Of a DNA stretch of 64,000 nt, positions 1 to 11,670 are shown piece after piece. The position numbers were made by a program, and so were the translations under genes. How positions within the stretch are numbered: position 1 is the stretch's first letter; the number at the start of each line of letters is the position of its first letter. The notes beneath the pieces are model-generated. The model was not told where the DNA came from and did no database searches. It worked only from the letters and a program-made list of their open reading frames with translations. The DNA is from Ceratopteris richardii (taxonomy: Eukaryota > Streptophyta > Polypodiopsida > Polypodiales > Pteridaceae): assembly GCA_020310875.1 (NCBI GenBank), contig CM035413.1, forward strand, positions 185,723,855-185,787,854. The letters are read 5' to 3'.

Positions 1-764
1 TGGAACACACATTTTTAATGGTGGGAGTGTGGGAAAGTGACGTGGAAGTGTGCTTGCGAGGTGGATTGCATATACAAGATGGATTGCTTTTGCAAGATAT
101 GGTATGCAATGGCATGAGCCTATCTGCTTGTTATATGGACGTGACCTTGCTTGTGAATGAGTGAATGCCTTTTGTTATGTGAGAGGTATGTGGGAGCCTC
201 TTACATTGGGATTCACATGTGAGTGTCAACTGATGGTAACTCTGTCTTTTGACATGAATTTAATCTTCTTTATTCGGAATCCATCAATTGGTATGGGCAA
301 AATGTTACCTTGCATGTTTGCAAGTAAGAAGATTGATTTCCACTTTCTCTTTTTTGCTATGTGGAAAGGTCCCTCATATGTGAGTTTGAGTTTGTCTCTT
401 GCCTAATGACTTTAGACCAATGGTCCAGTACCGAGCCTGCTTCTACTTGGATTTGATGTTTCTATTTATCCAAGCTTGTCTTTTCCTCTCAATGATCTTG
501 GTTGTGTATTAGTCTCTCTTCTTCTAGAGAGAGCAATTATAGCAATCGATTGTGCACCTACTCTTTAATGGAAAGATTGTGTTGAATTGCGATCCTTAGA
601 GGGAATAATGATTTCCATCAATACCATTGTTTCCAATCCATAAACCAATTTTGAATAGAGTCATGCCCCTCTTGACTTTGTATGTAGTTTTGTAGGGCCA
701 CAAGGCTTAGTCAAGTTTAGTATCCCAATCTTTCTTTTTATCTTGAAGGAGTTTTTTGAGGATC
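1..764 (-). mobile_element. Gypsy fossil G0, integrase C-terminal part (left piece)
   Basis: Read on the minus strand, this stretch gives degraded gypsy integrase C-terminal sequence: a 'VYG(M/L)E'-type block followed by the charged stretch typical of the region after the catalytic core. It continues the integrase read at 6868-7740, so the two pieces are one old Ty3/gypsy element separated by the copia element A1. It is heavily broken, with many interruptions, and it runs off the left edge of the window. The assignment rests on recognising family blocks by eye. The small plus-strand reading frame at 161-406 resembles nothing. Confidence 0.5.
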
Positions 765-993
765 TGTTGATATATTTTGGTAGTAATGTGTGTTAATACA
801 CTTGGGACTGTCGAGGCACTTTTTCCCCTCTTTAGGAGGTTTTTTCCCCTCGGCTTGTATATACACCTATTAACTTAATGGGTTAGTTATCTTTGTACAT
901 TCACTTGGTAATACATTCATTATTGTGTTGTTCCCCAGCTTCTTCCTCTTTCTTATGCTTTTTGTGTGCTTTCGTAGATCTCAAACTCCAACA
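765..993 (+). repeat. 5' LTR of copia A1
   Basis: Begins tgttgatatatttt and ends ccaaca. It matches the 3' LTR at 6671-6867 and another family member at 27806-28039, sharing the block 'ctttaggaggtttttt' and the 'cttgtatata' TATA-like segment. LTRs of this family are only about 200-235 bases long. Confidence 0.85.
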
Positions 994-994
994 A

Positions 995-1010
995 TTGGCA
1001 TCAACACAGG
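995..1010 (+). other. Primer-binding-site-like sequence of A1
   Basis: ttggcatcaacacagg directly follows the LTR end. It is in the place of, and partly matches, the usual copia site ttggtatcagagcc complementary to initiator tRNA-Met. It is more divergent than the sites of the other copia elements in the window. Confidence 0.45.
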
Positions 1011-1366
1011 TCGCCGCTTCATGTAGGGCATCATCGACACCCCTTCAGTCACACTATATTTAGGGCGATTAGGAGCTCAAAATGACTTTGCTATGTGGCA
1101 TCGAAATTTTGATTTGAGATCATTTCTGGATGATACTAATTATCCATTGTGGGCATACGTGATGCATCATGTATTGGTAGCAAAAGGGCTATGGAATATT
1201 GTGCACGGTGTTGAAAAATGTCCTACTACACTTGCAAATACAGTGATTGAAGGTGATGCAGATAGTGTTGAAGATGATGATCTTCAATTTCCTGATCGTG
1301 TTGTGGTTCCTATTGCACCTACTGGAGAGAAACTTCGTAGATGGCAGAGATGCACAATCGCATGCT

Positions 1367-1615
1367 GTCACGGGAGCACTAGATTGTGTCCTCCGACTAG
1401 ACTAGAAAATATTTTGGAATTAAACTTTCGATTACAAGTTCACCCACGTAGGGAAAATAATACAACAATATGTAATTGATGCAAGACATCCCACAAGCCA
1501 AATTGATAGGTATGGATAATTGGGCTAGAGATGATATAGGCAATCCCACAACCCCGAACCATAGATATGAAGCAAGATATATGGATTACAAGAACTCCCT
1601 TCAAGGAGATGAGTT
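1367..1615 (-). repeat. Left arm of the direct repeat in M
   Basis: Matches 2092-2340 over about 245 bases at roughly 80 percent by eye. Shared blocks include 'gggaaaataatacaa', 'ggtatggataattggg' and 'acaagaactcccttcaagg'. Confidence 0.75.
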
Positions 1616-2091
1616 CAATCTTCCTTGGGAGATTCTTGAATCTAAGACATGTTCAATCTCGAATTCTTCATGATCCTCAATCTTGATTGGTGGTGAAGGA
1701 TTGGGTCTCTCTTGAGCTTCCTTGGGTTCTTCATGCGATAAATCCTTTGAGCTTCTAGTGGTATGTTGTTGTGTTTTCAAGATCTTTGATGGAGAGCCTT
1801 GAGTAAGCACACCTCCTTGATCAAACATGAACTCCTCCTTATACTTTAACTTTTTGTTATCTTCATAATATTTATACTCTATATCATTTGTAATGACTTC
1901 TTGGGCTTTAGAGATTGTTGATTCATATTCTTGATGAAGAGTATAGCTTGAAACTAATCGATCACTTTGTTTTAACCTCCTTTCAAAATCTAGGGGTTTT
2001 AGATATATATCTTCAAAAGTAAATTCAATATTTTTTAGTATGGATATGGAATCCATCGTTCTTGACTTGGCTTGATATGATAGTTGCCAAA

Positions 2092-2340
2092 ATGTCAGGG
2101 AGCGCTAGATTGTACCCTTTGACTAGACCAGACAAGATTTTGGAATTACACTTTTGATTATAAGTTCATCCACATAGGGAAAATAATACAAGAATATATA
2201 ATTGATATAAGACATCTCAAAACCCGGGACTGATAGGTATGGATAATTGGGTTAGAGATGATATAAGAGATCCCACAATCTCTGATCGTACGTATGAAGA
2301 AAGATTATCTGGATTACAAGAACTCCCTTCAAGGAGATGA
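2092..2340 (-). repeat. Right arm of the direct repeat in M
   Basis: Second copy of the repeat at 1367-1615. Recognisable LTR-like sequence continues beyond it to about 2530 and includes the minus-strand TATA-like motif. Confidence 0.75.
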
Positions 2341-3699
2341 TTTAGATACAAGGAGTAATTGGAAAGGGAACTTGGAAGGTACTTACTTGGAGATTGCAAC
2401 TCCTTGAGCTCCCAAGACTAGCATTGACAAGATTGAGGATATATGTTGCCAACCCCTCCTTATATAGGATTTCAAGGGCGGTTTCAAATTGATGATATCA
2501 TAATGATATCATAAATTCGAAACAAGAACTCTAGATGTGAGAATCAAGGAAGTAGACAGTTGGTCTTAGGGTTTTGGTACATTTCGAACACGATGGAAGA
2601 TTCAATGGATAGTTTTTTGACAAAGAACAAAGATTTGAAGGAGAAATTGATTTCTGTTGATGAAATCTTATCAAATAGTTTACTTATGCAGCCTGTTCAT
2701 AACGGTCTTTTCGATTCATATCAAAGTTTTGCTTCTACTCTTCGATTGATAATGAAAGGAAATCCAAATGCCTTAACATTTTAGGGGCTAGTCTTTGTTT
2801 TGTTGCAGGAAGATTATTCCAAACACAACAGGTCAATTATGCATGTTGTGGATCCAACTTTCTTAGTAAGCTTTCTCAGTAGTCAAAAGGACAAAGGTAA
2901 ACGAAGCTTATCTACTAGTAAGTAGAAATTTTGCCAATGCTGCACAATCAAAGAAGGAAGAAAAAAGTGACAAGAAGAGAGAAAAGCAGAAACAAGTTTG
3001 CAAGTATTGTAAGGCAAATGATCATGTCATAAAGAGTTTTCCTTAATTAGCTGCAAAAGAGTCAAAGAAAAAAGAGGCTAGAATGGTTGTTGCAGAGGCC
3101 TCTACACTTAAAAAACAAAGTTTTCTAATCTTTTTTAGAATGAAGAATGGACATTTACTATTGTTTGAGCAGTACATGTCTGCAATTTGGTACTTTGATA
3201 ATGATGTAACCAAACATGTTACCTCACAATGCAATTTTAACACTTCAGGAGCTTTCCCTTACAAGGAATACTATCACATGTGCTACCAACTCTTCGTATC
3301 ATGTAATGAGAGTGGGAAAGATCATTTTAACTACTTCTCATAGTAATTCTTTCACATTGTCAGATGCCTTATATGTCAGAGATCAAGAAAAAATTGTTAT
3401 TAGTTTCAGCCTCAACTAATTTTGCTTGTTTGTCAAATTTGTTGATAACAGATGTAGTGTGAAGGATTCAACATGTGTAGTTTATAATTCTCAGGTTATC
3501 TCAGATGCAAAGCTTTGGCATGCACACTTTGGTCATCTGAATTTCGCTATTTTGCTTCACTTGTGAAAATCTGAAATGGCATCCTCTCTACCCAAACTTG
3601 AGGCACCTTCTAAACATGTATGTGAAGGCAATATTTCGAGAAAAACGCATAGTTACTCCTTCCCAAAAGATGGTTCAGTTAGAGCTTGAGATAAATTGC

Positions 3700-4250
3700 A
3701 GCTTATTCATAGTGATGTATGTGGTCCTATGCAGATACCTTAATTTTGGAATTACTTATACTTTGTGACTTTCATTGATGACTTTTCTAGGTATGCATGG
3801 GTTTATCCTTTGAAAGCAAAGTTCGAAGTGTTTATGTACTTTAAACGAATCTTGGTTATGGCTGAAAATTTGTTGGCATGTAAAATGGACACTCACACTC
3901 TCCGTTTTGATTGAGGGAGGATTATATGTCTTTTGAGTTTAATGCATTTCTTGTTGAGTGTGGGATAAAACATTAGTGTATAGTACAATGCTACATACAC
4001 CTAAACAAAATGAAGTTGCTGAAAGGAAGAACACGTCTCTCATGAAAGTAGTGAAGTGTATGGTCAAAAGTCATGCTTTACCAAATATCTTTTGGTTTGA
4101 GGTTGTTATGTTTGGAGCACATGTACTCAACATGTGTCCCACCAAACCACTGCAGTCTATCACTCCATGTGAAGCTTGGCATGGTTGCAAACCATTTATT
4201 ACTCATATGCATGTTTTTGGTTGTCGTGCATATGCATTAGTGCCTAAACA
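3700..4250 (+). pseudogene. Copia A1 integrase region
   Basis: Shows the copia integrase sequence of blocks: 'FVTFIDDFSRYAWVYPLK'-type core, 'QNEVAERKN', then the C-terminal 'TPCEAWHGCKP' and 'HVFGCRAYALVP'. In the family this enzyme inserts the cDNA into the chromosome. Broken. Confidence 0.8.
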
Positions 4251-5189
4251 ACATTTTGGTTAGCCATGATGTTGTTTTTGTGGATGATGCAATTCAGCAC
4301 TTTGTTTCATGTACCAAGGAGACAACAATTAGTTTAAAGGATATGTGTGACACATTGTTTCCTCTTTTACAGGTGGACAGTGAAGTGCTGGATAGTGAAG
4401 TGCTGGTCCAAATGAGGCAATTACTCAGCCTTTACATGTTTCAAATGATGATGCAAATCATTCCATTTCTGATGCAGATTTACATGATGCACTTGTTGAT
4501 CAGATCACTTACATGGAATAGGCAAAAACTATGCCTAAATGGTTGATGCAGACTTTGAGAGATAGCCAATTAGATTCACGTTTGTCATATCGTACTCGTT
4601 CAGGCTCTCATAGTGCTTCCTTTGCATCCTCCTTCACCACATCACTGTCTTGTTTGATTGGGTTTACTTATGTAGGATCCTCCTCTTATATAGACTTGTT
4701 TTTCTTCAATCAATTTCTTCATCAATTTCTTCATCAATTTCCTTTTGATCTTTTCTCTTTTAGTCTTCCAGAGATTTGTGTAAATTCTTTAAAATCTTCG
4801 ACCACTAGGGGTGAGGATTCTTCTTCCTTTTCAGTTAAATGACTCTTGGGTATTTATTCACTTGGGGTTTCTATTTTTTCTTTAGCTTTGACTCTTGTGA
4901 TAGCCTTCAATAGTACCAAGTACTTCTTATCACTACTAAAGGACTCAATTACCTTAATCACATTGATCTGTGTCATGGAAGATGATCTGGAGAGATTCTT
5001 AGGATAATCTCAGAACAAGTGTTATTTTCCACTGTGTACCTAAGTGATAACTTAGGGACTTGTGACGAAAGAGACTATTCCTCAATCACCAACAAGTACA
5101 TATAGTGGGGATCACACATTTAAATAATCAGTCGGTGAAGTATCTTGAACCTAAGCGAGATGTATGCAAACAAATTTGATATTATGAAG

Positions 5190-6592
5190 AATAGTACTTG
5201 GGTTTTATGTTGCCTCTAAGCAAAAAGGAGATTGACACTAAATGGGTGTAGAGGTTAAAACATAAGCGTGATGGAACAATTCATATTTACAAGGCTAGGC
5301 TTGTTTCCTGCTAAAGAGAAAGGCATTGATTTTGATGAGACCTTTGCTCCCACATGTTGAATGACCACCATTTAGAGCACTCGTGCACTTGCAACTCATC
5401 TGTTTTTCTTTCCCCTCATTACCACAAGTGGATGAAAGAGTAGAACTCTTAGCTAAGTCAACATTATTTGAAAACAGAGGGAGGAATGTGCATCAGTTGG
5501 ACATCAAGGTTGGAATGTACATCAGTTCGACATTAAAACTGCATTTTTGAATCGCGATTTACATGAAGAAGTGTATCTATTCAATCCACATGGTTTTATG
5601 TAGAAAGGGATTATAACAAAGTGTATAGGTGAAAAAGGCATTAGATGGTTTAAAACAACCACCATGTGCTTTGTATGAGAAGATACATGCCTACTTGCTT
5701 GCACATGGTTTTGAGAACTGTCAAACTGAGAGCACCTTATATGTTAAATGTGGATATTATGTGCGTATGATCATTGTCGTATATGTTGATGCTATTCGAA
5801 TCATTGGTCCTAATGAAAAGCATATTACTAAACTTAAGGCTTTGGGGTATTTGTATCATTATTTGGGCATTTAGTTTATGCAAGTTGATGGAGGAGTAGC
5901 TTTGTGTCAAACAAATATATTGACACATTATTGTAGCATTTTGACCTTGAAGGTTTCAAACCTATTGCCACTCCCATGGAAAAAGGTTTACGGTTCAGTC
6001 TTCATGATACTAGAGATGCATTTGATGTTGTTCTCTATCAAGAGGCTGTTGGATGCTTCATTTTGATTTATTTATGCATTGTCTAGGTGTCAAGCATTAG
6101 TAGGCGGTTAAGCGCATCTTTCACTACTTGATTGGTACTTGGCCACTTGGATTTTTTTATCACAAAGGCGGGATCATTACTCGGATTTACTTTTTTTTTT
6201 CTTTTTTTTTTTTGACTGAGACCTGGTTGGTTGCTATGAGACTTGTGTCCATAGTTGTGAGACTGAGTATAGGGAAGCTTTCACAATGACCGATGAGTGT
6301 GTGTGGCTCATACTCCCTTTGGCGGATTCGAGGATTGGTCAGTCTTTTGCCACCATCATCTTTAAAGAGAGTCATTGCACATTGGAAGTTGAGCGGAGAT
6401 GCTTGCAGAAAGCACACATTGAGGTGCATTATCATTTATGTTAGGGAGAGATTATATGCTCGAGAGATCAATTTGGCTTATATGCCCACACAGGATAATG
6501 TTGCAAACTTTTTCACGAAGGTTTTGCCTCTGCCTAGGGAGAAGTTTGAAGCTTTTTTGAAAGCTTCGGGCTTACTTCTTTTTGTGGATTGA
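5190..6592 (+). pseudogene. Copia A1 reverse transcriptase and RNase H region
   Basis: Reverse-transcriptase blocks are visible: 'KALDGLKQPPCALYEKI' and the catalytic-site neighbourhood 'IIVVYVDAI' near 5775. RNase H follows, ending with 'REINLAYMPTQDNVANFFTK' around 6455-6520 and the family C-terminus 'LLLFVD', just before the polypurine tract. The same C-terminus is seen in copy A2 ('LLPFVD', 27720). Broken in many places. Confidence 0.8.
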
Positions 6593-6670
6593 TTTTTTTC
6601 CACATAGCTTGACACTTTCTTATACATGAGTGCCAACTGTTAGTTCACCGTATCACCTCCAGGGGGGATT

Positions 6671-6867
6671 TGTTGATATATTTCGGTAGTGATGTGCATA
6701 AACACACTAAGGACCACCGGGATACCTTTTTCCCTCTTTAGGAGGTTTTTCCCTCCTGGCTTGTATATATGCATACAACCCTAATGGGTCACTTACTGTG
6801 TTGTTCTCCAACCTTCTTCTTCTTCCTTGTGCTGTTCGTGTGCTTTTGCGGACCTGGAACTTTGACA
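6671..6867 (+). repeat. 3' LTR of copia A1
   Basis: Starts tgttgatatatttcgg directly after the polypurine tract aggggggatt (6661-6670) and ends tttgaca. It is diverged from the 5' LTR, including a length difference of about 30 bases. Confidence 0.85.
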
Positions 6868-7740
6868 GATTCATATAAGGACTTTTTGTTGACTCTATTT
6901 ATCCATTATCTTGAGGATAATACATTGTGGATTTCTTGTGGACAATTTGATGTAGTTGAGTTAGTCTTTGAATGACTTGATTGAAAAAATAAGCTTCCTT
7001 ATTTGAAACTAGCTCCACAAGGCATTTGAATTGAGTCATGATGTTTTTTTATAGGAATTGTGCGATGGAGTGTGTTGTGTTATCCTAAAGTCATTTTGCT
7101 TCAATCCACTTGGTGCTCCATATCGATCACTGCCATTATATACATGCATCTGAACTTTGCAAGATGAATCGGATTGATGAAGTTGAGTCCCCACTTCTGA
7201 AATGATTGTAGCGGTAGTGTCGGCTGAAGAGAATTCTGAGCCATAGGGTGATCATCTCATTGGAAGCTTAGGTATGTTGCTGCATACTTGTGAGGGTCTT
7301 TTATGATGAGTGGCCACAAAAAGCCTGCTTGAAAAATCTTCCCATATGTCACTTCTCCTGGATAGTGGCCTCTTGCACATTTTGCATGGGCTTATGTGAG
7401 GATTGGGATCTATTCATCTTTTGGTATACATCTCTCGAGAACTTGATCAATGCCCAATTCGTATAGTGCGTTGCTGCCAGACAAGGTTCCTGTGAACAAA
7501 AACTGGATCATTACAGTGTACCAATTATCGTCCTTTTGTGTAATGTTGATTGTGAATGTTGAAGTGTCGGGTAAGTCATCCAGTGTGTTCTGCAGTACAT
7601 CATTGCTGTGTCTGTGAGATAGTTCAGAATGGCATGTTCTTGTCTAGGCCTGTGTTGCACTGTGTAATCTTACTCCTGAGTAAGTAGAATCCATCTTGCT
7701 AATCTCTCGAAGGTTGATAGAAAGGAACAAATCACATTAA
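6868..7740 (-). mobile_element. Gypsy fossil G0, integrase N-terminal and core part (right piece)
   Basis: Minus-strand translation shows classic gypsy blocks. 'NWYTVMIQFLFTG' and 'QVLERCIPKDE' fall in the linker and zinc-binding part (about 7430-7560), 'AGFLWPLIIKDPHKYA' near 7290-7340, 'FQKWGLNFINPIHL' (core entry, about 7180-7215), and 'HKKSTMYYPQDNG' near 6900-6950. It is the upstream continuation of the piece at 1-764. Broken. No reverse transcriptase is recognisable beyond 7740. Confidence 0.75.
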
Positions 7741-10158
7741 AAGTGAGTATTTTTGAGAGTTTAGAATCCTGTTAAGCGAAAGAACTTAGGCCCAATAATT
7801 TTGAGCCATTTTTGTTTGCTGTTGATCATCATCATCTCCACCTGCTGCATCTCCTGATTCAGTTTAGACGAACTTCCATAGCTGAGAACCTTTGATTTTT
7901 CTGCAATTCCAGCTTTCTGAAGCTTCTCTACAGCCATAAACACTTTATCACTCTCAAAGCTTCTAAATAGCTATTAAAAGTATACACTTGCTAGTTTATT
8001 TTACATATACAACTGTTTGGAGGTGTTTCATCACGAAGGAAAGGCTTTTTATTGACTCTATTGTGCAAATTCAGATTTATTCAGTTTCTACTGCTGAATA
8101 TAATTTTAGCTGTTGGAGAGAATTTTGTTTTATTTCAAATTTCTACTTGAAATCCTGCATTAGGACACTCTTTATCTTTGTATACAGCAATTATAATCAA
8201 ATCTCTGATTTTCTTTTGAGTTTCTGGAGTATTTACTCCTGCTCACATTTCTTTTTATATATTGTCTAAATTGGTATTAAGATCCAGCTGCAATCTTTTA
8301 CAGGAAGGAGAAGAGAAGAGCAAAAGAGTGCACAAAAAGAGGGAAGAAAGTTTTCCAAGCTAGGAATGAAGATCGCAAAAAGAAGAGAGGGAGAGAGAGC
8401 GAGCGTGTGAGAGTGTAAGAGAATGAGGGGATTTTTTTTTCTTAGGGTTCACACAGTACATAAGCACATACATCATCCAAAAGAAAAGAACTCACAGTGG
8501 CTCTAGAGATGCCCATCACTAAAGGGCTGTGTGTCTCGGAGAGAAAGACTATTCCACTTTGTTATTCCTAAGTGATCCATTCCAATTTCTTCATGAAAGA
8601 AGTATGATTTCTATATTGCTCTGGAGGTATAATCTATTACTGCCTCCCACCATCTGATGCCGTCCATTGTAGAAACTTTTCTCTCTTCATTAGAAGTTGC
8701 ATCTAGACACATCCTCTGTCCACCAGTTGTACTTTTGAAGGACATTCCAATAAGCTCTCTCATTAAGCCAGTATGCCCATCTGGTGAACCAGCAATTGAT
8801 CACAATTGCTGCGAAGACTTGTCAAACTCATTGCATTGATAGCTCTTGCTCCTCTTGCTAAAAAGAGTAGGTAAAGTATAGTGGCTAGTACTGATGTTGC
8901 TGGCTGCTGCATCAAGCTACATTTATGATGACTTGTTGATGGGATAGAGACTTGCTATGCGTTTTAAGTCACCAGATATCATCTTTTGGAATTCCATTTT
9001 GGATATCCTTGTTTCTTTCCTCTTGTGGAAAGAAAACAATATGCTGCTTCAAGGCATTGTTGTCCATGCTCATGAGTTGAAGTGACAGAGGAAACCTCCA
9101 TCCACAATATGCCGACCATTTTAGCTCAGCAATATACTCAAGCTTCCATACATGAGAACACTGAGCAGATTGTCGCTCGGTGAGCATTCAAACTTACAAT
9201 GCGAGGCTTTAAATGCATCACTGATGGGGACATTCTGCTGATTCTGTACTCATGAATTCCTTCCAGCAAATCAGATAATTTATCCCTATCTTTATGAAGT
9301 TCTCTTTTTGCTGTTGTCGATGATTTTAAAGCTACTTATTTTATGTCACTCTCCTCTAGAATCATTCAATGTATCTCTTCTCCTCATGGCACAGAAACGA
9401 ATCACTTGCACTAGATGAATGCACAACATTGTTAGTCTATAAGATATCAGACCCATTTCCCAATCAAATGTGGAAATTGCTTGGCTGTTATGGGGGAGCA
9501 ATATGTAGGCAGGCTTCTATTTTGCCATCAATTCTTTTGTCACACTTCCATACATTCCATAATAGCTTGAAACACAGTGCCAAGATCCGATGCTCTATAA
9601 TTTTGGAAGAGATGGAAATCTTAGGAGTAGAGCATGCACATTCACAATAAGTTCCTTGAGATCTTGCAGTCATGCGTGCACAAACATTGCAAAATTTGGA
9701 AAAAAAACACAAAAACAAAGATGCATAATAGATGAAACAATACACGGTATTGGATACAATCTCCTCCCATGCACTATGTCAGATGAGTTTTCAGAATGCG
9801 TGTTATTATGTTCAAATATAGAGGTCACAACGAGGGCAAACACTTTGAAAAGAAGGCATGCGAGTAAAAAGTTGCTCACTTTTATGGTGAGCTCTGACTT
9901 TTATTTACGAAAGTCGCATTCTACAGCGATCCTTATCTCAATCACTATTTTTATGACTTTCTAGAAAGAACCCTCTACATGAGTCTTTTATTTACAAAAT
10001 ATATGGAAAATATAATTTCTCTATTTATGTCCAGATGCATCCAAGTAAGTCCATGCCTATCCATGCCCTCACAAACGTTCGTCTCTTAAATCAAAACATA
10101 AAGCACATAAAAATCTCAATATATAAACTTCAATAATTTAGCATTTCATAAGTTAACA
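7741..10158. other. No recognised gene
   Basis: I see no supported gene here. A minus-strand reading frame (7761-7943, 'MAVEKLQKAGIAEKSK') and a purine-rich run on the plus strand (about 8304-8430, pyrimidine-rich on the minus strand) could mimic a 5' leader and first exon, but no domain, splice pattern or paralog supports it. Other reading frames at 8969-9187 and 9369-9964 overlap on both strands and look random. The right end, about 9950-10158, is probably the 3' LTR of chromovirus L: on the minus strand it starts tgttaacttatg next to a polypurine tract and contains a 'gacataaataga' TATA-like motif. Confidence 0.4.
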
Positions 10159-10339
10159 TGCCCCCTAGTTGAAAAAGCAACTGACTTTAGTTTACAAGGA
10201 AGAAAATAGACATGGATGGCCCGTCACATGTTCCATCATTGAACAAAAATAAGAATGTTCCGTGTAAAAACACATGCATAGAAATATATGTTTGGAGAGT
10301 TAAATTATTATGATTATGAATGTTATGCAAAAATTAAAT

Positions 10340-10530
10340 GATGTTATGGGGAGTCAATGAAGTCTTATGGACCCACTGAGATTATTCAATAAAATGATTT
10401 TTATATTTTACCAAATATTTTTGATATTGAGTATTTTTACATGTAGTGGTTACATCATGATCGATTATTTTCTCAAGAATTAAGATTTTAGATTCTTCTT
10501 CAAGCAAAGGAGGATCATCAAGAATATAAG
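10340..10530 (-). pseudogene. Chromodomain-like tail of chromovirus L integrase
   Basis: The minus strand reads 'EKIIDHDVTTT' and then 'YQKYLVKYKNHF', matching the chromodomain pattern 'ILxxR...KYLVKWKGY...TWE' found at the C-terminus of chromoviral integrases. In living relatives this domain is thought to steer insertion to heterochromatin. This places L in the chromovirus branch. Confidence 0.65.
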
Positions 10531-11670
10531 TGATTGGTTAAGTGTCTTTAAATGGTTTTAATGAACTAATATGAAAAGCTTTATGTATATTCTAATTAGA
10601 TAATATATCTAATAAAAAAAAAATTTCATTGATGTTTTGAATAATGCAAAATGGTCGATAATAGCATGGTGCAAGTTTAACTTTAGGATGTTGTAAAATA
10701 TTTTTCAAATGTTGTTTAATATGTAACCATACTAAATCATTTTCATTAAAATGTTTCGTCAGCCATTTTTTATTAACATTACGAGTATAATGTTCTTGAA
10801 TTTTCTTAATGTGTTTGTGAACTTTGTGAACTTTAAAAGTGTAACCTTCAGCAATAGAATCAGCCATAAGAATATTAGTTTGAGTGAGAGGCACAACCAA
10901 TAGTTTTATGTGCTGTGCTATTATATGCAAATTGAAGTAATGGTAATTTCTCATCTCAGTTAGTTGGATTATCTAGTGAATAACAATGTAATAAATCAAT
11001 AATAGTACTATTTGTGGCTTCACTTTTTTCATTACTTTCGAGACGAAATGAAGAACGGAAATATATTTTTGAACCAAAATGTTGAAATAATGCAACTAAA
11101 AAATTATTGCAAAAATGAATATCATGATCAAACAACATAAATTTTGGGAATCATGATGCATGAAAATACCTTTAATGAACAATTTAAAAACTTGAGGTAT
11201 AGACAAGATCATTTTGCATGGAATGAAATCCATAGAAAAATGTCCCCATGGTTCATTGGGAATAGGTAATGGCATTAACAATCAAATGCTTTACCATGAT
11301 GACGTTTAACACGCTAAAACACAATGCATTAGGAAACATAACGAGCAAGATATTTTTTCATATTTGGTCAAAAGAAATCTTTATAAGCAAAATTAGTGCT
11401 TTATATGAATTTTTGTACCATATAAGATAGTTCATGTATCTCTTTCATAACAAAATCTATAAAAGTTTGAGTGATGCATAATTTATATTGAAAATACAAA
11501 AACTATTATGAAAAGTATAATAATCGTCAGTGGAAGATTCAAAATTAATAAAATCATGCCATGCATGCAGAAAGTATAGATTTGAAGCATAAGTAGGAAT
11601 CATGTCATGAAATCAATGAATATGAATGGTAGAAATATTATGGATAAAAACAGAATGTGATTGTGGTTGT

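Larger units (their letters stand above)
1367..2540 (-). mobile_element. Small LTR-like insert M (TRIM/LARD-type candidate)
   Basis: Two direct repeats (1367-1615 and 2092-2340) bracket a segment of about 480 bases, inside the gag region of copia A1. Read on the minus strand, the right repeat is preceded by a TATA-like cctatataagg (near 2460) and followed by 'ttttggcaactatc', which resembles a degraded gypsy-type primer-binding site. The enclosed segment has one minus-strand reading frame of about 150 codons (1601-2056, starting MDSISILKNIEF) with no family I recognise. This layout suits a small non-autonomous LTR element, but the right repeat is longer than the left and the outer limits are uncertain. 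Confidence 0.4.
765..6867 (+). mobile_element. Ty1/copia LTR retrotransposon fossil A1
   Basis: An LTR-flanked copia element with parts in order: 5' LTR, a PBS-like site, gag (about 1093-1365 and 2550-3050, split by insert M), a zinc-knuckle region near 2985-3045, protease near 3170, the pre-integrase block 'LWHAHFGHLNF' near 3510, integrase 3700-4250, reverse transcriptase 5190-6070, RNase H 6290-6592, a polypurine tract and a 3' LTR. Both ends and all domains are recognisable, but it is badly broken, with well over a dozen interruptions. The two LTRs are clearly diverged, so the insertion is old. It sits inside the integrase of gypsy fossil G0. The flanking 5-mers (ggatc and gattc) match only imperfectly. 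Confidence 0.85.

Noticed and set aside
161-406. 81-codon plus-strand frame at the left edge
   Set aside because: It is antisense to gypsy G0 integrase, with no recognisable content.
6191-6213. T-rich run as a reversed poly-A tail of a processed insert
   Set aside because: It lies in the RNase H region of copia A1 with no separate insert or duplication visible; treated as a simple homopolymer.
7761-8460. Possible host first exon with a pyrimidine-rich leader (minus strand)
   Set aside because: The composition is suggestive, but there is no recognisable domain, splice structure or homolog, so it is reported only as unannotated sequence.
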